The translations under genes were made by a program, and so were the position numbers. A stretch of DNA of 64,000 nucleotides from Pseudomonadota bacterium. Its GTDB lineage: Bacteria > Pseudomonadota > Gammaproteobacteria > Steroidobacterales > Steroidobacteraceae. The notes under the pieces are model-generated. The model was not told the origin of the DNA, made no database searches, and worked only from the letters and a program-made list of their open reading frames with translations. Positions 8,561 to 17,773 of the stretch are shown piece by piece; position 1 is the first letter of the stretch; each line of letters opens with the position of its first letter. Location of the stretch: assembly GCA_016703895.1 (NCBI GenBank), contig JADJBE010000006.1, forward strand, positions 186,001 through 250,000, given 5' to 3'.

Positions 8561-9718
8561 CTACCGCATCCAGAGGGAGACGGTATCGCTCAACTGCGAC
8601 CACCAACCGCCTTCGGCCACCGCCTGCTGCGGCACGAGTGGCACGGTGGCCACAGTGTTGGTCCCATCGGTGATTGATACCTGACCGATAGTCTGTGCAG
8701 CGGTCAGTGGTGCGATCAATGGTTCGTTCAGACTAGTCGTGGTCACAAGACTTGCGGCGCTGCCACGGGGCACGGTGGCCCAGACGTCGCGCGCGACCAC
8801 CGCCGGTATCATCTCAACCTCGCCCTTGTAGACGCGCGGCGAGAGCAGCACGTCGCCTTTCTTCTTCAAGGCCACCGTCTCATAGAACGTGTAGCCATAG
8901 TTCAGCAGCGCCGCGCTGGCATCTTCGCGCGCCTTCATCGATTTCGTGCCGAGTACGGCGCTGATAAGCCGCATGCCATTGCGCTCTGCGGATGTCGCGA
9001 GGCAGTAACCGGCGGACTCGGTATGGCCTGTCTTGATGCCATCAACACTTGGATCGCGCCCCAGCAGGCCATTGCGATTCTGCTGCTTGATGCCGTTCCA
9101 CTCGAATTCGCGTAGCGCGTACCAGCGATAGTACTCGGGAAACTCGGCAATCATGGCGTGGGCGAGCGTGGCGATGTCGCGCGCGCTCATGCGATGCGTC
9201 GGACCCGGCAAACCGCTGGAGTTCTCGAAGTTCGAGTTTTTCATGCCGAGTTGCTTGGCATACGAGTTCATGATCCCCGCGAAAGCCTGCTCGGTGCCGC
9301 CAACTTTCTCTGCGACGGCAATCGTCGCGTCGTTGCCCGACTGCACGATCATGCCCTTCAGCAACACTTCGAGCGGAATCTGGGTGCCAACTTGCACAAA
9401 ACTGCGCGACCCCTCGCTGCGCCAGGCACGCTCGCTGATCGTGACCGGCTCATCGAGCTTGAAACGACCCTCTTTGACAGCCTTGAAGGTCACATAGGCG
9501 GTCATCAGTTTGGTGATGCTGGCGGGCTCCATTGGCATGTCAGCATTGCTCTCCGCCAGCACCTTGCCGGTCTGGAAATCGACGAGAATATGTGCGCGAG
9601 TCTCGAGTGACGGTGGTGCTTGCACGGGCACAGCAGCTCGGATCGGTGCGCCAAGCAGCGCGCCGATGAAAAGCGACACAACGAGAGCAACGGCATGGGC
9701 AAGCCGGACTGGGTACAT
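8561..9718 (-). CDS. dacA: D-alanyl-D-alanine carboxypeptidase (PBP5/6 type)
   Basis: 385 residues starting at ATG 9718, chosen because AGGAG lies ten bases upstream and the protein then opens with a signal peptide (MYPVRLAHAVALVVSLFIGA). The three penicillin-binding motifs are present: S67-x-x-K70 (ASITKL), SGN (VQSGNDAT) and KTG (IKTGHTESAGY). The C-terminal PBP5 beta domain ends in an amphipathic membrane anchor (WWSQLSDTVSLWMR). It trims the terminal D-Ala from peptidoglycan pentapeptides in the periplasm. It follows rlpA by 110 bases and precedes dat. A weak TACAAT at 9778-9783 on this strand may be its own promoter. Confidence 0.93.
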   Translation of the reverse strand: MYPVRLAHAVALVVSLFIGALLGAPIRAAVPVQAPPSLETRAHILVDFQTGKVLAESNADMPMEPASITKLMTAYVTFKAVKEGRFKLDEPVTISERAWRSEGSRSFVQVGTQIPLEVLLKGMIVQSGNDATIAVAEKVGGTEQAFAGIMNSYAKQLGMKNSNFENSSGLPGPTHRMSARDIATLAHAMIAEFPEYYRWYALREFEWNGIKQQNRNGLLGRDPSVDGIKTGHTESAGYCLATSAERNGMRLISAVLGTKSMKAREDASAALLNYGYTFYETVALKKKGDVLLSPRVYKGEVEMIPAVVARDVWATVPRGSAASLVTTTSLNEPLIAPLTAAQTIGQVSITDGTNTVATVPLVPQQAVAEGGWWSQLSDTVSLWMR

Positions 9719-9828
9719 GGGGATCGATCTCCTGATCGCTGGCATGGTGCGGCAGACTGCTACCGCGGCTGGCGGCAATTGTAGGCGTAGCGCTGCGCTG
9801 ACGCACGGCGCATGTGACTGCGCGCGAC

Positions 9829-10632
9829 TTACTCGCCAGCGAGTCGCGCATCGGCGACGCCCAGCTCCGCGAGCTGCGCCATCACACGATCGAATTCTTC
9901 TACGCTGCGCAGTGGACCCACGCGCACGCGATGCAGCGCTCGATTGCTATTGGTCTGAATCGAAACCTGCTCGGTAACAGTGGCTAGTAGTCGCTGCCGC
10001 AACGTCTCTGCATTGTTGCGGTTGCCAAATGCGCCAACCTGAATATAGAGCGGCGCAGACGGTGCTGCCACAGTGGTGCTGACCGGTGCCACAGCGCCGG
10101 GTCCAGTGGGCCGCAGCGTGCGGACCTCGACGCGCGCGGTGCCGGCGCGAATCACGTCGAGCTTCGCGGCGGCAGTATATGAGAGGTCAATGATGCGGCC
10201 GTCAACGAACGGTCCGCGGTCATTGATACGCACGACGATCGACTTGCCGGTATCGAGATTGGTGACGCGTGCATAGGCGGGCAGCGGCAGCGTCTTGTGT
10301 GCAGCAGTCATCGCATACATGTCGTAGGCCTCGCCGTTGGAGGTGGTCTCGGCAGGGAACCCAGGGCCATACCAGGAGGCGAGGCCGGTCTCCACGTAGT
10401 CGTCGGCGGTCGCCAGTACGTGGTAGCGACGGCCGAACACTTCATAGAACGCTGGGTTGCCGTAGCGGCTCCGCGGCTCGGCCCGCGGCACTGCGTCGGG
10501 AATCGTTGCAACATCCTTAGGTGGCGCAGGGACCGCCGCGCCGCGCCCTGATTCATTGCCGCCGCGGTTGGGAGCAAAGCTACAGCCAGCCAGCAAGCCG
10601 GCAACGCAGAGGCTCACCAGCAGTTGACGCAT
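9829..10632 (-). CDS. rlpA: RlpA septal ring lytic transglycosylase, lipoprotein
   Basis: 267 residues from ATG 10632 (a TTG one codon upstream is also possible). The N-terminus is a lipoprotein signal with lipobox LAGC. A double-psi beta-barrel follows (GLASWYGPGFPAETTSNGE ... AAHKTLPLPAYARVTNLD ... INDRGPFVDGRIIDLS), with the Asp and His residues used by RlpA to cleave naked glycans. A C-terminal SPOR domain (YIQVGAFGNRNNAETLRQRL) should target denuded peptidoglycan at the septum. The gene starts four bases after mltB ends, in the conserved rodA-mltB-rlpA-dacA order. Confidence 0.93.
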   Translation of the reverse strand: MRQLLVSLCVAGLLAGCSFAPNRGGNESGRGAAVPAPPKDVATIPDAVPRAEPRSRYGNPAFYEVFGRRYHVLATADDYVETGLASWYGPGFPAETTSNGEAYDMYAMTAAHKTLPLPAYARVTNLDTGKSIVVRINDRGPFVDGRIIDLSYTAAAKLDVIRAGTARVEVRTLRPTGPGAVAPVSTTVAAPSAPLYIQVGAFGNRNNAETLRQRLLATVTEQVSIQTNSNRALHRVRVGPLRSVEEFDRVMAQLAELGVADARLAGE

Positions 10633-10635
10633 CAA

Positions 10636-11718
10636 TTACTGCGAGTCCGAGCGGATAGTGGTCGCAGGAGCAGGTGTCACGGCAGACACCGGGACCGCTA
10701 CTGGCACGCGCGCGGCGATCGCGCCGGCCAGTTCATGCACCGCCATGGCGTATCGCAGGCTGCGGTTATAACGAGTGATCACTTCAAAGTTCTTGAAGCC
10801 CACGCGGTAGCTCGGACCGTTACGCAACTCGGCAGGAATCAGAATCGCGGCCGTGTCACCGGGCAGGTCAACCGTGAACGAGACGCCTTTTGACTTGAGA
10901 CCGTCGATGGTCTCGTTGAGTTTGAGGTTGCGTGGGTCAGCGACGATCGGCGCATCCACCTCGACACTGCTCTCCACCAGCACCAGGCCGCCACGTTGCC
11001 AGCCGTGCTCGGCGAAGTAGTTGGCGACGCTAGCAACAACATCGTCCCAGTCGGAGAACAGATCACGACGCTGGTCATTGCTGCCATCAACCGCATAGCG
11101 TCGATAACTGGATGGCATGAACTGCGGTGCGCCCATGGCGCCGGCGTATGAACCCAGTGCCGTAAAGGGATCGATGGCTTCTTCGCGAATCAGCAACAGG
11201 AAGTTCGCCAGTTCGCTCTTGAAGAACTCCGCGCGGCGTGGAAAGTCGAACGCCAGAGTCATCAACGCATCGAGGACCCGGTGCCGACCGGTGATGCGAC
11301 CATAGAAGGTTTCCACGCCAATGATGGCGACGATATATTCAGGCGCAACGCCCGTGTCGCTCGCCGCTCGCTCGAGCCGCTCGCGGTGCTCAACGTAGAA
11401 CTCGGCGCCTTCCTTGATGCGCTGTTCGGTCAGAAAACGCGCGCGATATTCATACCATGGCGAGACCCTCTCGGCCGGTCGATTCATCAGCTCGATGATC
11501 TTGGGTTGCGGCTCGCCCTTGGCGAGGATCCGGTAGATCTCAGCGGTTGCGACCTTTTGATCGTTTGCCGTCTGGTCGACCCATTGCTGCACCTCCGGCC
11601 GGTCTAAATCGAAACGATCGCGACCGGAGAACTCGCGATCAGCAAATGCCGGCCCGCCAACAAGCAGACCAAGAGTGAGGCAAGTCAGCAGGCTGACGAG
11701 TCGTAGATTGCAGTGCAT
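10636..11718 (-). CDS. mltB: Lytic murein transglycosylase B
   Basis: 360 residues from ATG 11718, whose first base is shared with the rodA stop (TGATG), so translation is probably coupled. A signal peptide (LTCLTLGLLVGGPAFA) is followed by the MltB/SLT-related domain: the catalytic glutamate is in IIGVETFYGR, then GSYAGAMGAPQFMPSSY and WDDVVASVANYFAEHGW. The enzyme cuts glycan strands to 1,6-anhydro-muropeptides. The signal peptide has no cysteine lipobox, so this homologue looks soluble rather than lipid-anchored, unlike E. coli MltB. The C-terminus has an Ala/Pro/Val-rich tail. Confidence 0.92.
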   Translation of the reverse strand: MHCNLRLVSLLTCLTLGLLVGGPAFADREFSGRDRFDLDRPEVQQWVDQTANDQKVATAEIYRILAKGEPQPKIIELMNRPAERVSPWYEYRARFLTEQRIKEGAEFYVEHRERLERAASDTGVAPEYIVAIIGVETFYGRITGRHRVLDALMTLAFDFPRRAEFFKSELANFLLLIREEAIDPFTALGSYAGAMGAPQFMPSSYRRYAVDGSNDQRRDLFSDWDDVVASVANYFAEHGWQRGGLVLVESSVEVDAPIVADPRNLKLNETIDGLKSKGVSFTVDLPGDTAAILIPAELRNGPSYRVGFKNFEVITRYNRSLRYAMAVHELAGAIAARVPVAVPVSAVTPAPATTIRSDSQ

Positions 11719-12857
11719 CAGGAGCCAATCAACTTTCGGTGCGAATAGAGCGACATGAGGATACCGAAGCCGGCCAGCAGGGTCACCATCGACGTGCCGC
11801 CATAGCTGATCAACGGCAGTGGCACGCCGACGACCGGCAGCAAACCGCTCACCATGCCTGCGTTGATGAAGACATAGACAAAGAACGTCAGCGCAATACT
11901 GCCGCCGAGCAAGCGGCCGAACGTATCCTGCATCTCGATGGCGAGGTAGAGCGCGCGCGCAACCACAAACAGATACAGCAGCAACATCAAGACGATGCCG
12001 ACCATGCCGAATTCCTCGCCGATCACCGCATAGATGAAGTCGGTGGATCGTTCCGGCAGGAAGTCGAGCTGGCCCTGACTGCCATTGAGCCAACCCTTGC
12101 CGAAAATACCGCCTGAGCCGATGGCGATCTGCGACTGAATGATGTGGTAGCCCGCACCGAGCGGGTCGGACTCCGGGTCGAGCAGCGTGAGCACGCGTTG
12201 CCGCTGGTAGTCGTGTAGAAAGCTCCAGCCGAAGTACGCCGCGACGACGCCGAGCAGCGCGAGCGCCGCCATGATGCGGGCCGACAGTCCGGCCATGACG
12301 AGCACCATGAGGCCGCCGATCAGTATCAGGCCGCCAGTACCGAGGTCAGGTTGCGCAATGGTGAGTCCGGCTGGAATCAGAATCGCGAACGTGAGCACGA
12401 TAAGGCTGCGCGTATCGATCGGAATCGCACGGTCCTGCAGCCACCACGCGCAGGTCATCGGCACGGCGAGTTTCATGATCTCCGACGGCTGGAATCGCAC
12501 GATGCCGAGATCTAGCCAGCGCTGTGCACCCTTGCCGATGTAGCCCACGACGTCGACCACAACCAGCAGTATGCAGCCGATCACGAACAGCCAAGGAGAG
12601 ATGCTGCGCAGGAACGACGGTTTGACCTGTGCCAGCGTGCACATGGCGATCCCGCCCAGTGCGACCCGCATCGCCCCATCCAGCACTTTGTCCATGTTTT
12701 GCCCGGAGGCGCTATAGAGAATGACCAGGCCGTAGACCGCCAGCAGCGCGAGTCCCACTAACAAGGGCCCGTCCAATTTGAGTGCGAGTAGTACCCGAGT
12801 CGTTGCGGTCAGCGTGCGCCTGGCGCGCGATCCGACTTCCACTTCTTCGTAGATCAT
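11718..12857 (-). CDS. rodA: RodA peptidoglycan glycosyltransferase (SEDS family)
   Basis: 379 residues from ATG 12857, preceded by TAGGAG. About ten membrane segments carry SEDS landmarks: GKGAQRWLDLGIVRFQPSE, AQPDLGTGG, the long loop with GKGWLNGSQGQLDFLPERST, and the C-terminal PLISYGGTS. RodA polymerises glycan strands from lipid II for cell elongation together with the class B PBP2 encoded immediately upstream (mrdA, ten bases away). MreC/MreD genes further upstream complete the Rod complex. A rod-shaped cell is therefore expected. Confidence 0.95.
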   Translation of the reverse strand: MIYEEVEVGSRARRTLTATTRVLLALKLDGPLLVGLALLAVYGLVILYSASGQNMDKVLDGAMRVALGGIAMCTLAQVKPSFLRSISPWLFVIGCILLVVVDVVGYIGKGAQRWLDLGIVRFQPSEIMKLAVPMTCAWWLQDRAIPIDTRSLIVLTFAILIPAGLTIAQPDLGTGGLILIGGLMVLVMAGLSARIMAALALLGVVAAYFGWSFLHDYQRQRVLTLLDPESDPLGAGYHIIQSQIAIGSGGIFGKGWLNGSQGQLDFLPERSTDFIYAVIGEEFGMVGIVLMLLLYLFVVARALYLAIEMQDTFGRLLGGSIALTFFVYVFINAGMVSGLLPVVGVPLPLISYGGTSMVTLLAGFGILMSLYSHRKLIGS

Positions 12858-12867
12858 GCGGGCGCTC

Positions 12868-14805
12868 CTACTCAGTCGCGGTCGGTGGCGGTGCGGGTGC
12901 ACCGGCGATTGGCTTCGGCGGCGGCAATTCGGTGGTCGGTGCGCCTAGCAAGTAAGTATCGATGACGCGTCGCGCGATCGGTGCTGCTGTGCCACTGCCG
13001 CTGCGGCCATTTTCCACCATGATGGCGACTGCGATCTTGGGGGCATCGGCAGGCGCAAACGCGATGAACCAGGCGTGGTCACGCAGTCGCTCATCGATTT
13101 TCGACTCGTCATACTTCGCATTCTGGGCCACCGAAAAGACCTGCGCCGTTCCGGTCTTGCCCGCGATCTGATATTTCGCCCCGGCCTGGCTACGCGATGC
13201 GGTGCCCCCATTCATCACTTTGACCATACCGCCAATGGCGACGTCCCAGGCGTCGGGCTGAGCGATTTCGACCTGTTCGATCAGCTTCGGTTCCAGCTTG
13301 CGTGTCTCGTTGGTCACCGGATCGCGCAGTGCGGTCACGAGCCGCGGTTGATAGCTCTTGCCACGCGAGGCGATGATGGCGGCCGCGTGGGCCATCTGCA
13401 GTGGCGTCGCCAGCAGATAACCTTGACCGATGCCAAAGATCACCGTCTCACCGGGAAACCAGACCTGATCCGCGGGGCGCGAGAATGCCTGGCGCTTCCA
13501 CGCCGGTGTGGGCAGGAGACCGCGCTTCTCACCGCTGATATCAATTCCTGTCAGTGCTCCGAGGCCAAAATGCGCGAGGAATTCTGCCAGTCGATCAACG
13601 CCGATCTGCGCCGAAAGGTCGTAGAAGTACACGTCACAGGATTGCGCGATCGCCGTCAGCATGTCGACGCGCCCGTGGCCGCGGGGTTTCCAGTCGCGAA
13701 AGCGGTGCCGCGAGCCGGGCAGCGTGAAATAGCCGCCGCAAGCGCGCGAGTGCTCCGGTGTCGTGACGCCGTACGCAAGTCCGGCCAGCGCGACCATCGG
13801 CTTGATGGTCGAGCCGGGGGGGTAGGCGCCCTTCAAGGCGCGATTCAGTAGCGGTCGGTCGATGTTCTCATTCAGCGCAGCGAACTCCGCGCGCGTCAGG
13901 CCGCGGCCGAAGGCGTTGGGATCAAACCCCGGCCGGCTAACGAGTGCGATCACGTCACCCGTTGCGGGATCGATCGCGACTATCGAGCCGCGGCGCTCGA
14001 ACAAGGCTTCTTCTGCGATCCGCTGCGTTGCGAGGTCGATACTGGTGATGATATCCGCGCCTGCCACGGGGGCAACGCGGCGCAGGTCCGGAACAAATGC
14101 TCCAGCCCGTTCAACCGAACGTCCGGCGGCATTGACCAGGATCTCACGCGATCCATTCGTGCCATGCAGCTCCTTCTCATAAGCTGCTTCGACGCCTAGC
14201 TTGCCGATCAGGGTGGTGCCTGCATAGGCGCCCGTGTCAATACGCTTCAGGTCAGACTCGCTGATCGCCGCCACATAGCCCAGAGCATGGACGGCTATCT
14301 CGCGATGCGGATAGCTGCGCGCGAGACGCGTGGCGATGTCGACGCCCGGAAACTCGAAGCGGTGGACTGCGAAACGCGCGATTTCCTCATCGGTCATACG
14401 CAGCCGGATCGGCACGCCGTCAAACTTGCGTCGCGAGCGGATGAGTTTTTTGACGTCGTCCAGATCGTCGGCCGGCAGCAAGCCGATCTCGACCAGTCGT
14501 TTGAGCGTCGCGTCGACATCCGGTACTTGTTCACGCACCAGTTCGAGCTGAAACGCCGGTTGGTTGTCGGCGAGTACCTTGCCGTGCCGATCGAGAATGA
14601 GCCCACGCGGCGCCGGCAGCGGCTCGAGCCGAACGCGGTTGCCGGCAGACAGCTCGGTATAGTAGTCATGACGCACGACCTGCAATACGACCAGTCGGCC
14701 GACCAGCACGCTGGTCAGCGCAAAGATCACAAATGCCGCGATCAGCGAACGTTGCTCGAACAGCCGCTGCTCGCCCCAGCGATCTTTGATGCGTACGGCG
14801 CTCAC
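12868..14805 (-). CDS. mrdA: Penicillin-binding protein 2 (elongation transpeptidase)
   Basis: 645 residues, GTG start at 14805. There is one N-terminal membrane anchor (SLIAAFVIFALTSVLVGRLV), then the PBP dimerisation (pedestal) domain and the transpeptidase domain. The active-site serine lies in YPPGSTIKP (about residue 330), SCD (AQSCDVYFYD) serves as the SxN-type motif, and KTG is in AGKTGTAQ. It crosslinks peptidoglycan during lateral wall growth as RodA's partner. A Pro/Ala-rich C-terminal tail is dispensable-looking. The gene lies 15 bases after mreD. Confidence 0.95.
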   Translation of the reverse strand: MSAVRIKDRWGEQRLFEQRSLIAAFVIFALTSVLVGRLVVLQVVRHDYYTELSAGNRVRLEPLPAPRGLILDRHGKVLADNQPAFQLELVREQVPDVDATLKRLVEIGLLPADDLDDVKKLIRSRRKFDGVPIRLRMTDEEIARFAVHRFEFPGVDIATRLARSYPHREIAVHALGYVAAISESDLKRIDTGAYAGTTLIGKLGVEAAYEKELHGTNGSREILVNAAGRSVERAGAFVPDLRRVAPVAGADIITSIDLATQRIAEEALFERRGSIVAIDPATGDVIALVSRPGFDPNAFGRGLTRAEFAALNENIDRPLLNRALKGAYPPGSTIKPMVALAGLAYGVTTPEHSRACGGYFTLPGSRHRFRDWKPRGHGRVDMLTAIAQSCDVYFYDLSAQIGVDRLAEFLAHFGLGALTGIDISGEKRGLLPTPAWKRQAFSRPADQVWFPGETVIFGIGQGYLLATPLQMAHAAAIIASRGKSYQPRLVTALRDPVTNETRKLEPKLIEQVEIAQPDAWDVAIGGMVKVMNGGTASRSQAGAKYQIAGKTGTAQVFSVAQNAKYDESKIDERLRDHAWFIAFAPADAPKIAVAIMVENGRSGSGTAAPIARRVIDTYLLGAPTTELPPPKPIAGAPAPPPTATE

Positions 14806-14820
14806 GCTAGCGAGCTCGCG

Positions 14821-15297
14821 CTAGCGCGACGCATGCGTGCGGCCGAGCGTCAGCGCCGCGATGGGCCACAAGGCAGCGCCCAGCATCGGGTGCACCCAGC
14901 GCCAAGGAGAGCTCACGGCGTGCCCGGTCCAGCCATCGATGCTCCAGACAACGACTTCATACAAGGCGAGCATCGCAAAAATGAACAATGACTGCTGCAG
15001 CATGGTCTGGTTGCGCAGGCGCTGATGGAAGGTGATCGCGATATAGGCGACCAGACAGACGGCGAGCCCGTGCTGCCCCAGGACCGCCCCCTTGGTCACG
15101 TCGAGAGCGAGGCCGGCAATGAATGCGACCAAGATCCCGCCAGCCCGAGGTGCCGCGATGCACCAATAGAGCACGACTAGCACCAGAAAGGCGGGCCGCA
15201 TGATCGACAGCCAAGCTGGCAATGGCAGCAGTTGAATGCCCAGCGCTAACAACACGGTCAGCGCCAGCATTTTGCGTGGCTCGCCGGGCCAGCTCAC
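14821..15297 (-). CDS. mreD: Rod shape-determining protein MreD
   Basis: 158-residue integral membrane protein with about five hydrophobic segments, the size and profile of MreD. The start GTG at 15297 overlaps the mreC stop (GTGA, four bases), indicating coupled translation. Features typical of the family are the N-terminal LLALGIQLLPLPAW, RPAFLVLVVLYWCIAAP and FIAGLALDVTKGAVLGQHGL. MreD links MreC and the cytoskeletal MreB to the PBP2/RodA synthase in the inner membrane. Confidence 0.93.
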   Translation of the reverse strand: MSWPGEPRKMLALTVLLALGIQLLPLPAWLSIMRPAFLVLVVLYWCIAAPRAGGILVAFIAGLALDVTKGAVLGQHGLAVCLVAYIAITFHQRLRNQTMLQQSLFIFAMLALYEVVVWSIDGWTGHAVSSPWRWVHPMLGAALWPIAALTLGRTHASR

Positions 15298-16301
15298 TGT
15301 TGCGGCTCGGTGGCGGCTGGTGATGGCGGTGGGCTGACCGGCGATGTGCTGACAGGCGGCGCCGTGGCTGTTGGGCCAGCTGCTGGCTGGGGTTGAAATG
15401 CTGCCGTCCCCACGGTCTGCTCGGCGTCGACCGTTGCTGGTCCAGCCGCTGCAGGGTGAGTGGGCGAAAACCAGGCGAATAGAACATGGCGGTCGCGGTC
15501 GATATGTGACACCGGCGTCGCGACGATCTGCGCCAGCGGTTGCGCGGGATCGCGCTTCGCGGTGGTGATCGTCGCGACCGGCAGGCCTTGTGGAAAGACG
15601 CCACCCAGCCCCGAGGTCACCAACAAATCGTCCACGCGGATATCCGAGTTGAGTGGCACGTAGGGCAGACTCAGCCGATCACTTTCACCGACGCCCACGG
15701 CAATGGTGCGCAGTCCGCTACGCAGCACTTCGACGGGCAGGGCGTGTTCCGCATCAGTGATCAGGATGATCTCGGCACTCCACGGGCCGACTCGCAGCAC
15801 CTGCCCCAGAACGCCATCCGCGGTCATCACCGGCTGCGCTTTGCGGACGCCGTTCGTACTGCCACGATTGATCAGCAGTCGCTGCCTTAGCATCGACAGC
15901 TCAACACTAACGACTTCGCCGACCAGCGTCTTCTCGAGAATGGGCGGGATGGTGGCTTGCAGGCCGCGCAGTTGCGCATTCTCGCGCTCCAGTGCCGCAA
16001 AACGCAGCGACTTGAGCTTGAGCTCGCGGAGTTCCGCCGCGAGCGCCGCGTTCTCTGCGTCGAGCTGCGCGCGTTCGGCGAAGTTACTGCGGGTCCAGCG
16101 CAAGGCTGCGCTAGGGGAGTTAACCGCCAGTTGCAAGGGATAGGCAATCGCTGACAAACCGCCGCGAACGCTCTCCAGCCAGCCACCGCGTTGGTCGTAA
16201 AACATCAGCACGACACAGACGACGGCGTAGACGAAGAAACGAAAACCGTAGGCCGGCGTGCGGCCTGTCAACGAACGAGGGTTGCTGCCGAAGCTGGCCA
16301 A
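15294..16301 (-). CDS. mreC: Rod shape-determining protein MreC
   Basis: 335 residues from TTG 16301, with one N-terminal transmembrane helix (FFVYAVVCVVLMFY), a periplasmic coiled coil (about 70-115, AENAALAAELRELKLKSLR) and two beta domains with INRGSTNGVRKAQPVM, GVLGQV and DDLLVTSGLGGVFPQGLPVA. The C-terminal 50 or so residues are Pro/Ala/Thr-rich and probably disordered. No strong ribosome-binding site precedes the TTG; it lies 12 bases after the mreB stop, so coupling is plausible. It activates PBP2. Confidence 0.92.
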   Translation of the reverse strand: MASFGSNPRSLTGRTPAYGFRFFVYAVVCVVLMFYDQRGGWLESVRGGLSAIAYPLQLAVNSPSAALRWTRSNFAERAQLDAENAALAAELRELKLKSLRFAALERENAQLRGLQATIPPILEKTLVGEVVSVELSMLRQRLLINRGSTNGVRKAQPVMTADGVLGQVLRVGPWSAEIILITDAEHALPVEVLRSGLRTIAVGVGESDRLSLPYVPLNSDIRVDDLLVTSGLGGVFPQGLPVATITTAKRDPAQPLAQIVATPVSHIDRDRHVLFAWFSPTHPAAAGPATVDAEQTVGTAAFQPQPAAGPTATAPPVSTSPVSPPPSPAATEPQQ

Positions 16302-16313
16302 GGCGAACCGGGA

Positions 16314-17357
16314 CTACTCGAGTCCGAAGTGGCCCGGCCCCATCTCGTCCATCAACTCGAGTATGCGACCGCCGCCGCGTGCCACGCAGGTCAGCGGATC
16401 TTCGGCGATCACCACCGGCAGCCCGGTTTCTTCCATCAGCAGTTTGTCGATGTCGAGCAGCAGCGCGCCGCCGCCTGTTAGCACGATGCCGCGTTCCGCG
16501 ACGTCGGCACCAAGCTCCGGCGGAGTTTGTTCGAGCGCTTGTTTGACGGCACCGACAATACCTTGCAGCGGCTCCTGCAGCGCTTCGAGTATTTCGTTGG
16601 AATTGAGCGTGAAGCTACGCGGTACGCCCTCGGAGAGATTGCGACCTTTGACTGACAGTTCCCGTACCTGCTCGCCAGGATAAGCCGAGCCGATCTCGAT
16701 CTTGATGCGCTCCGCGGTGGCCTCGCCAATGAGGATGCCGTAGTTGCGCCGGACATAGTTCATGATCGCTTCGTCGAAACGATCGCCGCCGATACGCGCC
16801 GAGGCGGCATAGACAATACCGTTGAGTGACAACACCGCCACTTCGGAAGTGCCGCCGCCGATATCGAGCACCATTGAACCGCGCGGTTCGTGGACGGGCA
16901 GGCCTGCACCCACGGCCGCCGCCATGGGCTCGCTAACGATCCCGACGCTGCGCGCGCCAGCCCCCTCGGCCGACTCCTTGATCGCGCGACGCTCGACCTG
17001 AGTCGAACCGATCGGTACGCAGACCAGCACGCGAGGCGAGGGCTTCAGCACGCGATTGCCGTGCACCTTGCCAATGAAGTACTGCAACATCTTCTCGGTG
17101 TACGTGAAATCGGCGATAACGCCGTCTTTCATTGGCCTGACCGCGGTGATGTGCCCGGGTGTGCGACCCAGCATATTCTTGGCCTCGCCGCCCACTGCGA
17201 CGATGATCTTGCCGCCACGGCTCGGTTCGTCTTGCACGGCTACGACCGACGGCTCATTGAGCACGATGCCCTTGTCGCGGACATAGATAAGGGTGTTGGC
17301 CGTTCCCAGATCGATCGATAGATCGGTCGAGAACAGGCCTCGTAAACGTTTGAACAT
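16314..17357 (-). CDS. mreB: Actin-like cell-shape protein MreB
   Basis: 347 residues, full length for MreB. The actin-family phosphate loops are DLGTANTLIY (phosphate 1) and VLDIGGGTSEVAVLSL (phosphate 2), and the adenosine motif is GIVLTGGGALL. The membrane-binding N-terminus MFKRLRGLFS is present. MreB filaments guide the elongasome along the inner membrane. It heads the leftward shape and cell-wall block and is divergent from gatC; a TTGACA on this strand at 17399-17404 could be its -35 element. Confidence 0.97.
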   Translation of the reverse strand: MFKRLRGLFSTDLSIDLGTANTLIYVRDKGIVLNEPSVVAVQDEPSRGGKIIVAVGGEAKNMLGRTPGHITAVRPMKDGVIADFTYTEKMLQYFIGKVHGNRVLKPSPRVLVCVPIGSTQVERRAIKESAEGAGARSVGIVSEPMAAAVGAGLPVHEPRGSMVLDIGGGTSEVAVLSLNGIVYAASARIGGDRFDEAIMNYVRRNYGILIGEATAERIKIEIGSAYPGEQVRELSVKGRNLSEGVPRSFTLNSNEILEALQEPLQGIVGAVKQALEQTPPELGADVAERGIVLTGGGALLLDIDKLLMEETGLPVVIAEDPLTCVARGGGRILELMDEMGPGHFGLE

Positions 17358-17412
17358 TGATTAGCGACCGAGACGCGCCATCTAGCGCGAAATGTTTTGT
17401 CAATTTAACAAT

Positions 17413-17450
17413 CTACAGGACACTCCACAAGGCAACGTGTATGATTTCGC
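17413..17450 (+). promoter_or_regulatory. Candidate sigma-70 promoter for gatCAB
   Basis: TATGAT at 17440-17445 is a good -10 element, with AGGACA at 17417-17422 as a four-of-six -35 at 17-base spacing. Transcription would begin about 20 bases before gatC. The region is noticeably more AT-rich than its surroundings, as expected for a divergent mreB/gatC promoter region. Confidence 0.45.
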
Positions 17451-17472
17451 GCACACTTTGCGCATCTTTTTT

Positions 17473-17763
17473 ATGAGCCTCGACCGAGCCCAGATTCAGT
17501 CAATCGCGCACCTGGCCCGCCTCAACCTGAGCGAAGCCGAGGTGCCCGTCTACCAAGACAGCCTGTCGCGGATCGTCGATCTGGTTAGCCAACTGGAAAA
17601 CGCCGCGACTCAGGGCGTTGTGCCGATGGCACACCCGCTGCCGGGTCAGGCGCAGCGCCTGCGGGCCGACGAGGTCGTTGAAACCGACCGGCACGAGCTT
17701 TTTCAGCGCAACGCCCCGCAGGTGGAGGCTGGTCTCTACCTCGTGCCCAAAGTCATCGAATAG
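17473..17763 (+). CDS. gatC: Aspartyl/glutamyl-tRNA amidotransferase subunit C
   Basis: 96 residues from ATG 17473. The first helices (LDRAQIQSIAHLARLNLSEAE) and the C-terminal MAHPLPGQAQRLRADEV ... QVEAGLYLVPKVIE match GatC, which wraps around GatA/GatB and stabilises the amidotransferase. GatCAB converts misacylated Glu-tRNA-Gln or Asp-tRNA-Asn to the amide form, so the organism probably lacks a direct GlnRS or AsnRS route for one of them. Longer upstream in-frame starts are not conserved-looking. Confidence 0.95.
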   Translation: MSLDRAQIQSIAHLARLNLSEAEVPVYQDSLSRIVDLVSQLENAATQGVVPMAHPLPGQAQRLRADEVVETDRHELFQRNAPQVEAGLYLVPKVIE

Positions 17764-17773
17764 GCCGGCCCCC

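Noticed and set aside
10636..12093. Longer mltB reading frame starting at 12093
   Set aside because: The extra N-terminus is out-of-frame translation of rodA; ATG 11718 gives a proper signal peptide and the overlap with the rodA stop.
17618..17773. GatA start at 17618
   Set aside because: It would overlap gatC by over 140 bases; the conserved protein begins at TTG 17774.
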